Of a stretch of 64,000 nucleotides of DNA, positions 23,903 through 36,700 are shown piece by piece. How positions within the stretch are numbered: position 1 is the stretch's first letter; each line of letters opens with the position of its first letter. The notes under the pieces were generated by a model. The model was not told where the DNA came from, did not search any database, and saw only the letters and a program-made list of their open reading frames with translations. The translations under genes were made by a program, and so were the position numbers. Source of the DNA: a bacterium (GTDB lineage Bacteria; Patescibacteriota; Gracilibacteria; Absconditabacterales; Absconditicoccaceae); contig JAHDFY010000004.1 in assembly GCA_020627925.1 (NCBI GenBank), positions 62,001-126,000 of the forward strand, written 5' to 3'.

Positions 23903-24544
23903 TTACCCGTGTAAAGGCAACAACGAAATAATCTGCTGTACGCATGCTTGAATGGTAGTATTATTGTTCACGGTGTATATAGGAATATCCATTTTTTTTA
24001 TCGAAGGAAGAAGGTATTCGTCATATTTTTTGGCCAGTGAATGAAATTTTTCTGCAACAAACACATCATTTCCTTTATCTCATCGCACTCATGTTGTCAT
24101 ACGAAGTTGTTTGTTCCTTTCTTCTTGTCTTTTTTTTGCTGTCTCTACGTCAAGAGAGACATAAAAACTTATTCCATCGTTCTTCAATGCCTGAATGCCA
24201 ATACCGTACAATGCTTGTCTTACTGCCTCAGGAATAGATTCCTGAAAAATAAGACCCGTCGTCACAGAATGTCTATCTAAGACATAAATCACATCATCAT
24301 CCTTTGTTTGAATGTGAAATTTATTGGCAAACGCTGCATACAACGCTCCCGTTATCTCTCGATAATGGACAAGATCCTTATTTGCAACAACACTTCTAAT
24401 AACTTTACCCAATGAATCTTCCTCATCAGGAAAATGATAATATTGAGCATTGATACCACGCGATTGCAGTTCTTTCGCAAGAGCTTTTGCTATCGTTGTT
24501 TTCCCGCTTCCATGAATTCATTCCAATACAATGTATTTTTTCAT
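23903..24544 (-). CDS. tmk: Thymidylate kinase
   Basis: Phosphorylates dTMP to dTDP with ATP. The P-loop is YIVLEGIHGSGKTTIAKALA at residues 4-23, where the first Gly of the loop is TGA. The DR motif is VLDRHSVTT and the dTMP-site region follows. The lid part is ISFYVSLDVETAKKRQEERN. At 213 residues it has the family length. It lies 48 bases downstream of thyA, so synthesis and first phosphorylation of dTMP are encoded side by side, with holB two genes further on. Confidence 0.92.
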
Positions 24545-24592
24545 ACAAAAAGATAAGTGCAAAAATATAAATCTGACTGCTCGCACGACTTG

Positions 24593-25516
24593 CTACAAAA
24601 CAACGTTCGCCTTAATAGGTGGATGTGGGTCATATCCTTCAATTTTGATATCATCAAAGGTGAAATCATCGATATCAGTAATAGCTGGATTAAGCCACAA
24701 TGTTGGCAATCAACGAGGTGTACGACCTAATTGAGTTTCAACTTGTTTGTATTGATTATCATATACATGGACATCCCCAAAAGTATGAACAAATTCGCCT
24801 ACTTTCAATCATGTCACTTGAGCAAACATATGCGTCAACAATGCGTAGGATGCAATATTAAACGGTACTCACAAAAAAATATCTGCACTACGTTGAAACA
24901 ACTGACAACTTAATTTTCCGTTTGCTACATAAAATTGAAACATTGTGTGACATGGAGGCAGGGCCATTTTTTCTACGTATGCAGCATTCCATGCATTGAC
25001 AATAATCCTACGAGAATATGGATTATTTTGTAATTTTTCGATCGCTTTTTGTATTTGATCAATCGTCCCACCGTCCTGAGTTGGCCATTTTCTTCGTTGT
25101 TGACCATATACAGGACCAAGATCTCACCATTGTTGAGCAAAATCATCATCATTTGCAATTTTTTCAGAAAATTCCTTTATAGTTTCTCATTGAAATGATT
25201 CGCTTTTTTTGTAGGTATCATATGGCCAGTCATCCCAAATACGAACACCATTTTTGCACAAATACTGAATATTAGAGCTACCTGACAACAACCACAACAA
25301 TTCATGAACAATTGCTTTATGAAAGACTTTTTTAGTCGTCAAAAGAGGAAACCCATCTTCCAAATTCATACGGATTTGGCGTCAAAACACTCACCTCGTA
25401 CTCGAAGCGGTTAGTCATTCTTGATAAGCACGATCTTCTTTGTCAGTACCATTAACCCTATCAAATCCATTATGGTACACATCATGCAATAAGTCCAAAT
25501 ATTGTTTCATATCCAT
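24593..25516 (-). CDS. thyA: Thymidylate synthase (ThyA type)
   Basis: Methylates dUMP to dTMP using methylene-tetrahydrofolate, producing dihydrofolate that FolA recycles. Landmarks: [31 protein letters not shown] (the Gly of the WG motif is TGA), [10 protein letters not shown], the catalytic-cysteine motif [38 protein letters not shown] and the C-terminal YDPHPPIKA. At 307 residues it is slightly longer than the short bacterial forms because of insertions near residues 85-140. MDMKQYL at 25516 is used; the ATG at 25510 is also possible. folA and alkD lie upstream and tmk downstream. Confidence 0.96.
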
Positions 25517-25605
25517 CCGAAAAAAAACAAAAAATAGTCTGTCTTTGATATACACACTATTTCCTACTCCGCAACAAAAAATAATAATTTATACATGCAA
25601 AGATG

Positions 25606-26334
25606 TTACTTCTTCATGTAATATGCTTTTTTGTTTTTTTCTATTCTTTCAATGGCATACCTCAACATTGTTCTTGGCATCACAGTACAATGAGCATCCA
25701 AAAAATCATACAGCGCATTGATATCTTTTTTACCTGCTTCTCTGAGCATTCGCCCTACCGCTTTGTGTATAAGATCATGAGAATCATGCAACAATATTTT
25801 TGCCAATGCATACGTATCAGCAACCTTTCCTTCACGAATAAACATCCATGTGGCAACAATAGCAATCCTTCTTGTCCATAAATGTTCTGATGTAGCCATC
25901 GTATACAATATCTTTTTGGGTTTATGGAGCAATCGTCTACCCAAGATTTTGTGAGCAGAAACATCAACCAGATCCCAATTATTTACTTGTTGCATATTCT
26001 CTAAGTAAACAGACACAACTTCCTTTTGTCATAATTCATCTGACTGTTTTTGTGCTGCTTCATAACGCAAAACAAGTAACCATAATCAAAAAAATCTTAC
26101 TTCATGAATAGGATCATACAACAAAGAAACAATATCATCCAAGGCAAGATTTTTATATTTTTTTGCCACTTTTTTGATAGAAGGTACTGTTAATCACCAA
26201 AAAAGATCCCCTTCGCCATACTCTCCTTTTCACGTTTTAAAAAAACGACGAGCTTGCATTGCTTTTTGCTCTGATCATAATTCTTTCAATTCTTTTCTGA
26301 TAGCGTGAAGCACTTTAGGTTCTTTTTTATTCAT
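25606..26334 (-). CDS. alkD: DNA alkylation repair protein, AlkD-like, 242 aa
   Basis: HEAT-repeat DNA glycosylase of the AlkC/AlkD family, which excises bulky or cationic alkylated bases. Visible: QKAMQARRFFKTGKGEYGEGDLF, the substrate-entry motif VRFFGLWLLV, the catalytic region VNNWDLVDVSAHKILG (W and D as in AlkD), and WTRRIAIVATWMFI, then VGRMLREAG near the C terminus. Six or so glycines are TGA. Its ATG overlaps the last base of the folA stop (TAATG arrangement), indicating translational coupling. It ends in TAA. Confidence 0.88.
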
Positions 26335-26834
26335 TAATTTCTCTCATAAACAACAAAATCAAAAAATGGTCAGGGCACGCGGGACACTTCATGAAAGTCT
26401 GACTCAAATACAGGGAAAAAAACGTCTCCGTCATAGTGTTCGTGAATCTCCGTCAGGTAAATTCTTTTTGTATAAGGTAAAAACAGCTCATACACCTGCG
26501 CTCCCCCAATCACCATTAGTTCTCCTTGTTGCTGGTAGGAAGAAACAATGTTATCAATAGAATGAACAACCTCTCCTGTCGTATGAGGCTGAGAACTTAC
26601 AGGAAGCTTGTTGATCGATTTACTTAGAACGACTGAATGTCTTTGGGGCAAAAACGGTCATTTTGTCCCCAACAACGAAGCAATAGAATCATGACTTTTG
26701 CGTCCCAAGACAATCGTTTTTCATATTGTCATTTTTTTGAAATAACGCAAATCCTCAGGAAAATGCCATGGAAGCTTATTATCCTTTCCTATTACACGAT
26801 TGTTTTTTGCCATAGCGGCAATCATAGAAATCAT
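26334..26834 (-). CDS. folA: Dihydrofolate reductase
   Basis: NADPH-dependent reduction of dihydrofolate to tetrahydrofolate, replenishing the cofactor consumed by ThyA. Landmarks: [35 protein letters not shown] with the active-site acid, [44 protein letters not shown] and the typical end FDFVVYERN. Three glycines are TGA, one after VP near the end; stopping there would cut off the family's last beta strand. At 166 residues it has the normal length. Confidence 0.95.
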
Positions 26835-26857
26835 GACGTAGTTTGTATATAATAAAA

Positions 26858-27115
26858 CTACTCAACTGGAGCTACATACTCAAATCTTGGTACAAGTTTT
26901 CCATCAAGTATAATATTTTCAAAAAACATCGACTTGGGTCTTACCCACATAGCGTTATTTCAAAACTCTTTCGAGTCATACAAAGACTGATAGACGGCAC
27001 ATTGTTCTAACGTTTCTGTATCATGAGCAAAACCTAATAATTGGTACATTTTTCACGATTTTGTATGCTTATATATTCCCAACAAAGATTGTTCCATCAA
27101 TAATGTATAATTCAT
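26858..27115 (-). CDS. DUF1653 family protein, 85 aa
   Basis: Small protein matching the DUF1653 pattern: [47 protein letters not shown], and [10 protein letters not shown]. The biochemical role of this family is unknown to me. It starts 30 bases after the phosphohexomutase stop and ends 23 bases before folA, so it is part of the same run of genes. Two glycines are TGA. Confidence 0.8.
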
Positions 27116-27145
27116 ATAAATTATGAAAATTCACAGTCACTACAG

Positions 27146-28621
27146 CTACTCTCTATCAATGATATCATCGGCAATGACATTCATCATTTTTTCAAAAATT
27201 TGATTATAACGTTCTATTGTATCTGCTTCCGCAACAATTCTAACAACAGGTTCTGTATTAGATTTTCTGACAGTAACAAAAAAATCTTTTCAGAACACAT
27301 TCACGCCATCAATACGTTTGACGTCCTCATCAGCAAACAAGTCAGCAATCTTATCTAACACCAATTCTTTATCATGAACTTTTACATTGGTAATTTCTGG
27401 TTTATGATACGTTTCGTAAGCGTCCAACATCGCATCAAAGCTTTGATGATTCTCCGCCTCTTTCATAATGTAGTACAACGCAAGCAAAACAAATTCCATT
27501 CCACCAAACTCACCAAACATATAGTGACCACTAATTTCTCCACCAAAAACTGCGTTATGCTTAATAATCGCTTCATTGATATACATTCTTCCCATTCTGT
27601 TGACTATCGCTTTTCCTCACAGAGCATGTGTTTTTTCTGCAATCATACGAGTACACATGACATCATAGATTACTTTTTTATCCATACCATCAAGTGCGTC
27701 ATGAGAGCCAAGTATTTGATTAGCTATAATTGCAAGCGTGATATCTCATTGCATAAACCTTCCTTTATTAGTCATCACACCAATTCTATCTACATCGCCA
27801 TCAAACATAATTCCAAAGTCTAGCTGATGTTTTGCGATCGTTTCTTTGACTTGAGTATAATACTTTGCCTTTGATGAATCAGCAGGATGATGAGGAAACG
27901 ATCCATCTGCTTCATCATTAAGATGGTGAATAGTATGTCCATGTGAAGACAAATATTCCATAAAAAAATCTTTTTCCAAGGAAACTCCCGCTGCATTGCT
28001 ATAGTCAACTACAAAAGAAGAATGCTTAGTCAGTGTTTTGAATCTAGCATCCAATAATTGATTCATTTGCTCTATTTTTTGAACAAGCAGCGGTGATTCA
28101 TTAACTTCGACGGTTACATCCAAAGGAATCTCTCCTTGAAAATTATGATATTCACGCTCAAAAAGCTCTTGCAAAAATGAAGGAGCAACAAAAGCGCCTT
28201 CTTTATTGATAGTTTTAATACCAACATATTCAGAAGGGTTATGTGATGCTGAAACAGCAAATCACAAATCAAAATCACCACGGCCAAGATAGTAAAGAGC
28301 AGAAGAGCTACATACCCCATAGGTAAGCTCTTTTCCTGGCATGTAACCTGATTGCGGATCAAAACTAGCAACATGGATATTGTAGTAACCAGCAGCCTCC
28401 ATTCAGGCAATAAAATAAGTAATGAGATCATTATTAGCAATTCTCGTATCTCATCCAATAACTATTTTTGAATTTTTTTCGTCATATTGTTCTTTTGCAT
28501 AACGACCAATAGCTAATCAAAAAATATAGGCAAATGACTGATCAATAACGTCATGAGCAATAGCTCTAATATCATATGATCAAAAAGCAGTCTTATATAG
28601 GGCTAACGATTGTGGTTTCAT
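27146..28621 (-). CDS. Phosphomannomutase/phosphoglucomutase (alpha-D-phosphohexomutase), 491 aa
   Basis: Interconverts hexose-1- and hexose-6-phosphates for sugar-nucleotide synthesis. The four family signatures are present: the active-site serine loop AVSASHNPSEYVG, the metal-binding loop FDGDVDRIGV, the sugar-binding loop GGEISGHYMF and the phosphate-binding loop TVRKSNTEPVVRI. Residues such as IVIGGDTRI and HALGGKAIVNRM need TGA as Gly. Substrate preference (mannose or glucose) cannot be read from the sequence. Ends in TAG. The product would feed glycosyltransferases such as the one at 21181. Confidence 0.93.
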
Positions 28622-28720
28622 TATAGCAATAGAAGATAAAATCAACTCGTACTCAAAGTAATGTTTTTATAAAAAAGTAGACCCCTATCACAAGAGGACT
28701 CATTATTTTCACGTTTCCAT

Positions 28721-29389
28721 TTATCAAAAACGTAACAAAATATCCGACGACAAACTTACTTGTTGTATTGCTTCGCTAGTGGTACATCAAAGAGAAGAAA
28801 CTTTTTGCAACCACTGCCCTTTCACTTTTTTGACACCATGCGTCAGTTTCTTTCGTTCTGTTCATTTTTTTGCAAAAAAATCAACCTGTAACACTTCTTT
28901 TCATGCTGCACGAAGCATTCAAAAATCAATCATTTTTTTGTATGCTCATGGCAAAAGATCAACAACAAGTGTTGCATCTTCCAAAACACGAGTAACACGC
29001 TTTGACCAAAAAGCATATAATCATTTAGCCGTTATCGGAAGTTTATAATTAACAATACAATCATACGGCTTGAGTGCACCATAATAACCAGACAAAATAA
29101 GTACATGCTCATCAAAATATTGTTGAGCATTCGAGCTCATTTGATGATAACCAATAGCTTTATACATCACTCCAGTATACCTATCTATTGCTTTCATATA
29201 TGGACCTGAGTCAAGAGATTGGTGCAGTTCCATAGCCTGTTGATATCTTACTCATGTACATTTGATATCTTTTTCTGTCACCGATTGAGCAATATTGGTA
29301 GGTTTCTCAAAAGAAAAGCTACATACTTCTGTAGAGCACAAACCTCACAGAGCTTTACCCTCTGAAGGAGGTAGTAAAAAAACAATCAT
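28721..29389 (-). CDS. yaaA: YaaA/UPF0246 family peroxide-stress protein, 222 aa
   Basis: Members of this family (E. coli YaaA) lower intracellular iron during peroxide stress and bind DNA. Visible: MIVFLLPPSEGKALGG at the start, RYTGVMYKAIGYHQM, VLILSGYYGALKPYDCIVNYKLPI, LYAFWSKRVTRVLED, and KGQWLQKVSS towards the end. The C terminus extends some 20 residues beyond the last recognisable family motif to a TAA. Ten or so glycines are TGA. It is the first gene of the run leading to holB, 99 bases upstream of the phosphohexomutase. Confidence 0.88.
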
Positions 29390-29408
29390 ACGTAACCTAA
29401 AAAAACAA

Positions 29409-29432
29409 AAAAAGGCCACAAGGGCCTTTGTG
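29409..29432 (-). terminator. Terminator after trxA
   Basis: Inverted repeat AAAGGCC / GGCCTTT with a short loop, followed on the minus strand by a run of T, 10 bases after the trxA stop and before yaaA. Confidence 0.75.
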
Positions 29433-29441
29433 TCATTACTA

Positions 29442-29840
29442 TTAAGCAGCTTGTGGAGGCATAGAAGCATCCGGAGATGGTTGACCAGCATTTGGTGCAG
29501 CTGTTGCTCCTGCTGCTACCACTGCCGCATCAAGAAGCGCCGTATATGTTTCTTTAGGGTGAGCTCCTACAACAGGTTCTCCGTATTGTTGACCATTAAC
29601 AAAAATGTACACAGTCGGAATAGACATAATACCATATTCTCCAGCAATATCATTGTGTGCGTCAATATCAACTTTGGCAACAGTAGCTCTTCCTGTTTGT
29701 TCTTCAGCAATATTTTCCAAAATAGGAGAAAGCATCTTACAAGGACCACATCGATCTGCAAAAAAATCAACAAGAGTTACTCCGTTTGCAACAGTTTGAT
29801 TAAATTGGTCCATAGATTCAACATGTAGTGCGTTTGTCAT
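29442..29840 (-). CDS. trxA: Thioredoxin with Ala/Pro-rich tail, 132 aa
   Basis: Disulfide reductant of the cytoplasm. Core motif LVDFFADRCGPCKMLSPILE (CGPC near residue 31, normally WCGPC; here Arg replaces Trp), then VAKVDIDAHNDIAGEYGIMSIPTVYIFVNG with the cis-proline. After the last helix there is a tail of about 25 residues rich in Ala and Pro (AAPNAGQPSPDASMPPQAA), which is not part of the fold. None of its glycines is TGA, which suggests high expression. A near-consensus promoter lies upstream and a terminator downstream, so it can be transcribed alone. Confidence 0.95.
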   Translation of the reverse strand: MTNALHVESMDQFNQTVANGVTLVDFFADRCGPCKMLSPILENIAEEQTGRATVAKVDIDAHNDIAGEYGIMSIPTVYIFVNGQQYGEPVVGAHPKETYTALLDAAVVAAGATAAPNAGQPSPDASMPPQAA

Positions 29841-29880
29841 AATAATTAAGCTAATAGGGTAAACATAAATATAATACTTT

Positions 29881-29909
29881 ATTATAATTTATTCATAAGT
29901 TATTGTCAA
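29881..29909 (-). promoter_or_regulatory. Consensus sigma-70 promoter of trxA
   Basis: On the minus strand: TTGACA, exactly 17 bases, TATAAT. The expected start lies about 33 bases before the trxA ATG. This is the best promoter in the window. Confidence 0.8.
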
Positions 29910-29928
29910 AATAATAACACTTTTATCG

Positions 29929-30222
29929 TTAGTTTTTATCAAAAGAAGATGCTGCATGATGCAATGAAAAAATCTTTTGAGAATTTTCATGTTCTTGTAG
30001 CACATCCGAAAGCGAAGAATCAGCATTATCAATACTCATCGATGCTCTGACTTTTTTAAATATGTCTTTTGCTTTTGATTCTTCCGTAGAAAGTTCTTGT
30101 CTTGATTCTACTATTATTTGTTGCTGAGAGATAGGTGTCTTTTTCACACTACGGTTATAGTCCAAAAAAAGAGCCCCTACCACCAAAACGACACAAAGAA
30201 ACAAAATACCTTTTCGAAACAT
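29929..30222 (-). CDS. Small membrane-anchored protein of unknown function, 97 aa
   Basis: Not recognised. MFRKGILFLCVVLVVGALFLD forms one N-terminal transmembrane or signal-anchor helix, followed by a polar, mostly helical domain (SRQELSTEESKAKDIFKKV). No TGA codon is used. It lies between trxB (23 bases upstream) and trxA, so a link to thiol redox is possible but rests on position only. Confidence 0.6.
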   Translation of the reverse strand: MFRKGILFLCVVLVVGALFLDYNRSVKKTPISQQQIIVESRQELSTEESKAKDIFKKVRASMSIDNADSSLSDVLQEHENSQKIFSLHHAASSFDKN

Positions 30223-30245
30223 GATCTTCTTTTTATCTGAGTAAA

Positions 30246-31211
<966 letters not shown>

Positions 31212-31423
31212 TTTTATCGAGTTTCGTCTAAAACGCACTAAAAAAAATACACATTCACAAGCAAAAAACAAATAGAAGATTCCATTCTCATATTGACTGA
31301 TTTTGTATGTATAAAAATTGTCAAACAAGTCAACTACAACAAATATGCAAAGAAGATCTTATTCGCAGAATTATCACAAAAAGATATACTAATATCAATA
31401 AAGTTTATTGCATAGAAACATAG

Positions 31424-33637
31424 ATGACATCAAATATATTTGCTTCAGAAAAAGAAATACAAAAAATCATAGCAACCTATAGCGTGATATACAAAGTATT
31501 TTTTTGATTTGGTAAATACATTGTAGCAGGAGGTGTAGCCTGTATCATAGCAGCTCATTTCATCATAAGCGCTCAGCAACAAAATAGCTTCACAAGAAAT
31601 GGAGATATTATGGAGCAAGAGGCCAAAGCAATTAATCAATACACCACACTCCGTAATTGGGAAGAACAAAACAAAGAAACCAAAGTTCATATACAACAAG
31701 GGATGTTTCTTTATACAGGGAATAGTCTAATTTCTATCGATAATTTTATTACCTACAGGTGATTTGTTTTTCCAAGAAATATTAATGTAAATAAAAATAT
31801 ACCCCTACAAGACAAGGCATACTTTGAAAATTCAAATTACAACATCGAAGAAATTCAGTTATTTATGGATAATTTTATTTATAGCTACAATGATAGCACA
31901 GCACAACAAACAAAAGATAAACAACTATTAACAATTCCTACCCCAACAGTAAAAGAATATTTCACCTTATCCTGTGTAGAAGGGACCTTGCTGTACCAAT
32001 GAATATGTGATAATTTTTTTAGAGAGTTTATTAAGGTCTTTTATGTCTATGACATGACCCAACATTACGAAGAATTGGCAACGCTTTTTTTACAAATACA
32101 ACAAAATCAAGAATACAAAAAATTATTTTGTGAGGCAATTTTTTCGTATGTACAATATAGCAATCACAACGACAAAAAACTTTTGCCTATCATGAATGAA
32201 TGTGGTCCAAATTACAAAGAAAACTTTAATGCATTCTCCCAATTTCTATCTATACAAGATCAACTCAAAAATAACCTAATAAATAGCCAATCGACAGATA
32301 ACAGGGAACTAAATGCCTACAAACTCCTCTCAATACAGCAAGCTATATTTAGTGATTTACAGAGAAAAAAATTCAACGCGACAGCAGTTAATTCTTATAT
32401 TAGATACATCGAAGAATTATTAAAAAAAGAGCAAATAGATCCTTTTTATATGGACGTTATTTATTTGTACAACAACAACTATTTAGAAAAGAACATTATC
32501 AAAAACTTTTTCAATCTACAGGGAGAAAATACAGACAGCGTCAAAAAAGTATTAGAATGATTGAGAACACTTAATAAATGAAACAATTTGCTTGGCTATG
32601 AAGGGCTCAACAAACAGGTACACAACCAAGCGGTTCTAAGAGAAAAAAACACAATCAAAATAGTGGACAACAGCAACCAAGAATCATCCTTAGAATACTT
32701 CAATAGAATATATGGTTTTGATTGATTTACTATTGATCAGACAAACGAACTATCCGACAACAAGATCCAATTACAATGAAATATAAGATACAAAGACGAT
32801 GAAATACAGACCATACCAAAAAAAATCGAAGCCACTATCGTTATTGAAGAACAAGATGGAAATTTTATCGTCACAAACTTTGGCACACAAGACAAACAAA
32901 TTGAGCAATTTATCAGACAAACAATCAGCAACAACCGTTATAGTATTCCTGAAATACATGCTACCATCAAAGAAAATCAAGTCATTATCTATCAAGGGCT
33001 CAACCCTATTGATATATGTAGTAAGCTGGAATGAAGCACTAATGCCGGTAAATTTGTGGAGGAATGCTCGGATACAACAATTCTTATCAAAGCAAAACAC
33101 CCACGAGAATGACAAACTATTTATTACACAATCAACCACACTGAAGGTTTTATAAACACCATAACAACCGACGATCAAGAAGTCAAAAAGGCAATAGACA
33201 AGAATATTGATTTCTCTTCAATTAATTCAGCAACTATCAATAATTTTGTTGCCGATCTTGCGACATACACTACACAGGATCCCAACCAAAGAACTATTGA
33301 TTTATGATGAGCAGTCAATGACAAAATAATAATAGAAACAACAATACAGCAATATCTACAAACCAAAACAACAAATATCCTCGAAAAAGATGGCAGTTTC
33401 CTGGCTGAAATCAACATCAATGACTTGAATATTCTCGTTGGGTATGATATCACGAACAACACTATCTGACCACTCATTCTACGTGGAGAAAGCAATTATT
33501 TGTTTGAATCATTTAGTATTCTATTGGAAGAAGATAATATTGATCAAATTGATGAGTTTCTTAGCAATCCGCAATCATACCTCCAAGCACTCGAACCAGG
33601 TATTTATGCAAGATATGAAAACGCACAACCAAAATAA
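31424..33637 (+). CDS. Large membrane-anchored protein of unknown function, 737 aa
   Basis: Not recognised. A short N-terminal cytoplasmic segment is followed by one transmembrane helix near residues 27-47 (FGKYIVAGGVACIIAAHFII). The rest is hydrophilic and Asn/Gln/Ile-rich with a mixed helical and beta character. No cysteine-module or Ig-like motif of the other surface proteins was seen. Glycines are rare; several are TGA. It stands alone between trxB (divergent) and a convergent terminator. A single-pass envelope protein is the most that can be said. Confidence 0.6.
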
Positions 33638-33658
33638 AACAAAACTCTTACACATACA

Positions 33659-33692
33659 AAAAAGACCAATGCAATTACATTGGTCTTTTTTG
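33659..33692. terminator. Bidirectional terminator
   Basis: Inverted repeat AAAGACCAATG / CATTGGTCTTT with loop CAATTA and T/A-rich flanks, between convergent genes ending at 33637 and 33706. Confidence 0.85.
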
Positions 33693-33705
33693 GTATAAGC
33701 TAGTA

Positions 33706-36700
33706 CTAATTAATCAATTTGGCTGTATCTTTGATCCAGTCATCAAATTCATTCCTAAAGCTTTTGTAACTACTAAATTTTCATGAACGATCAGTCACTG
33801 TGTCTTCTATTTTTTCATAGAAATCCATCCAATCTTGTTCCCAGTTATCATCATCATGAAGCTCAGGATAGAGAGCAACTAATCTATTAATAACCGTTGC
33901 CCATAGCTCATAGTAACCTCTTATTTGATTACGTTCTGATGAACTGAAGCCAGGAATTGAACTATCATAGTTTACATCAGGAATAAAAACATACGAGGCA
34001 CCATAAATATCACTATCATCTTCGTCTTCTACAATAATTTTATAGTATCCTTCTCTATTAAATTTCATGATATCATAGAGTGATTTTTCTCCATCATTTG
34101 AACTAGTAAACGTATATGTTGATAAGTATCTTGAATAATCACCATTATCGGGAGTACTCCAATTTGTTTTACCAGCATCATCTACTTCTTGTACTTTGAA
34201 TTCAACCTTTTCTCTGTAGTTAATTGAACGTTCATTGTCTTCTGTGATTGCAACAACCTTAAGATCGATACGTTCATTTGTTTCAATATCTTTGGTCAAT
34301 AGTTCAATAGCAAATTGATCTGGGTCAGAAGTTGTCGTGTCCAAGTCATCAGCATCTCCTACAGTGAATATTTTTTCACCATCAATACTTGAATCATCTT
34401 TATCTTCTACTACCAACTTGTATTTTCTATCTTTTTTGAATTTAATCCAATTGCTCAATCTTACTTCACCATCATCGCTTGATTCAAAATCATATTCGTC
34501 GTCTGACAGAGTAAAGAAGCTACTACTAGTAGTACGTTTGTAGGTTCCATTGTCATAGTAATACACAAGGAATTCTACTTTATCCGTATAATCCTCTACT
34601 GTATCATCGTCATCATCACGAATCTCAAGAGTAATATCGACATAATCATTAACATCTGGTGTACTATCATTAGTCGAAATTTTGATATTATCTGCATCAC
34701 CATTTGATGAAGAACTTCCACCTAAGTAGATAATTTCTTCTCCATCAATACTAGAATCATTTTCATCTTGTACCTCTACTTTATAATCATAACTATCGTT
34801 TTCAAATTCTATCCAGATTTCTCTATATGCATATCCATCGTCTGAACTAGTGAATGTATAATCATCATCTTCTATATCATAATATGAACTAGAGTTACTT
34901 GTGATTTCTACATAACTACTTCCATTATTGTTTCTTCTGAACACTCTAAATTCTACTGTTCCTCTATACTCTTCTGCTCTATCACCATCTTCATCAAGAG
35001 CTTCTATCGTAAGATAAACTCTATCTCCTTCATCAACCTTATCATCGCTTGCTTTTAATTTAAATGATTCAACATCCTCATTAGTATCCGTTTTTAGGTA
35101 AATGAATTCTTCTCCTTCGATACTACCATCATCATCATCCTCTATAATCAATCTATAATCATATGCATCATTTTTAAATGAAATTTCAAACGCATCATCT
35201 ACTTCTCCATCATCACTCGATGAAAAATTATATTCATGATCATTTACTTTGTAATATGAATTATTATCTGCAGAGCTTGTTATATTTGACCATGAGCTAG
35301 AACTACTTGATCTTCTGTATACTTTAAGGACAACAGTACCGTCATAATCATCAACAGTATCACCATCTTCATCAACAGCTGTTACCGCAATATCAACCGT
35401 TTCATTTTCATCTGGGTTATCATCGTTTGATTTTATTTCAAATTCCTCTACATCACCATTGTTCGTTGATGAAGAACCTTTTAAATAAACAATTTCCTCT
35501 CCATCAATACTAGAATCACTTTCATCTTCTACTTCTACTCTATAATCATAATTATCGCTTTTAAATTCTATCCAAAAGGCATTCGTTGCATCACCATCAT
35601 CCGAACTAGTAAAATCATATTCGTGATCTGATATCCTATAATACGAATTATTGTCACTCGAACTGGTGATGTTTGACCACGAATTTGAACTACTTGATCT
35701 TCTGTATACTTTGATTTCGATAGTATCGGTGTAATCAGTAACCGTATCATTGTCGTCATCACGAGCTTCAACATCAAAATACACTCTATCATCCTCGTCC
35801 GGTTCATCTTCATCTGCAACAACTTTGAAGTTATCTACGTCATCACTAGATGAACTTGACCCACCATTCAAATCGACAATTTCTTCTCCATCAATACTTG
35901 CATCATTTTCATCTTCTACCTCTACTCTATATTCATAGCTATCGCTTTTAAATTCTACCCAAAATGCATTGTCTGCTTCTCCATCATCTGAACTAGTAAA
36001 GTTATATTCATGATCTGATATTCTATAATATGAATTATTGTCACTCGAACTAGTAATGTTTGACCACGAGCTTGAACTACTTGATCTTCTATAGATTTTG
36101 ATTTCTACAGTACCTCTATAATCAGAAACAATGTCATCATCATCATCTTCTGCATCAATATCAAAATACACTCTATCATCTTCATCTGGAGTAGTATCGT
36201 CTGCTTTTACAACAAAATGATCAACATCATCATTTGATGAGCTTGAAGAATTTTTGAGATACACAATTTCGTATCCATCAGCGTTGCTATCATCTTCATC
36301 TTCTACAAAAACTCTATAGTCATAACTATCACTCTTGAATTCTATCCAAAAAGCATCATTTACATCGCCATCATCAGAGCTAGTAAAGTCATATTCATGG
36401 TCTGAGATTCTATAGTACGAATTATTATCACTCGAGCTTGTTATATTTGACCACGAACTTGAACTATTTGATCTTCTGTATACTTTAACTTCGATAGTTC
36501 CTCTATAGTCGTCTAGCGTATCATTATCATCATCACGAGCTTCGACATCAAAATACACTCTTTGGTCTTCATCTGGTTTATCATCACTTGCAGTAACGAC
36601 AAAATTATCAATATCATCGTTATTACTACTAGAGTTTCCTCCCCCATCTTCTATATCAAAATAGACATAATCTTTGATATTAGTGTCATCATCAAGAAAT

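Noticed and set aside
35085-36625. CRISPR-like or satellite repeat array
   Set aside because: The repeats are 387 bp, contiguous and fully coding in one frame of a secreted protein; there are no short repeats with spacers.
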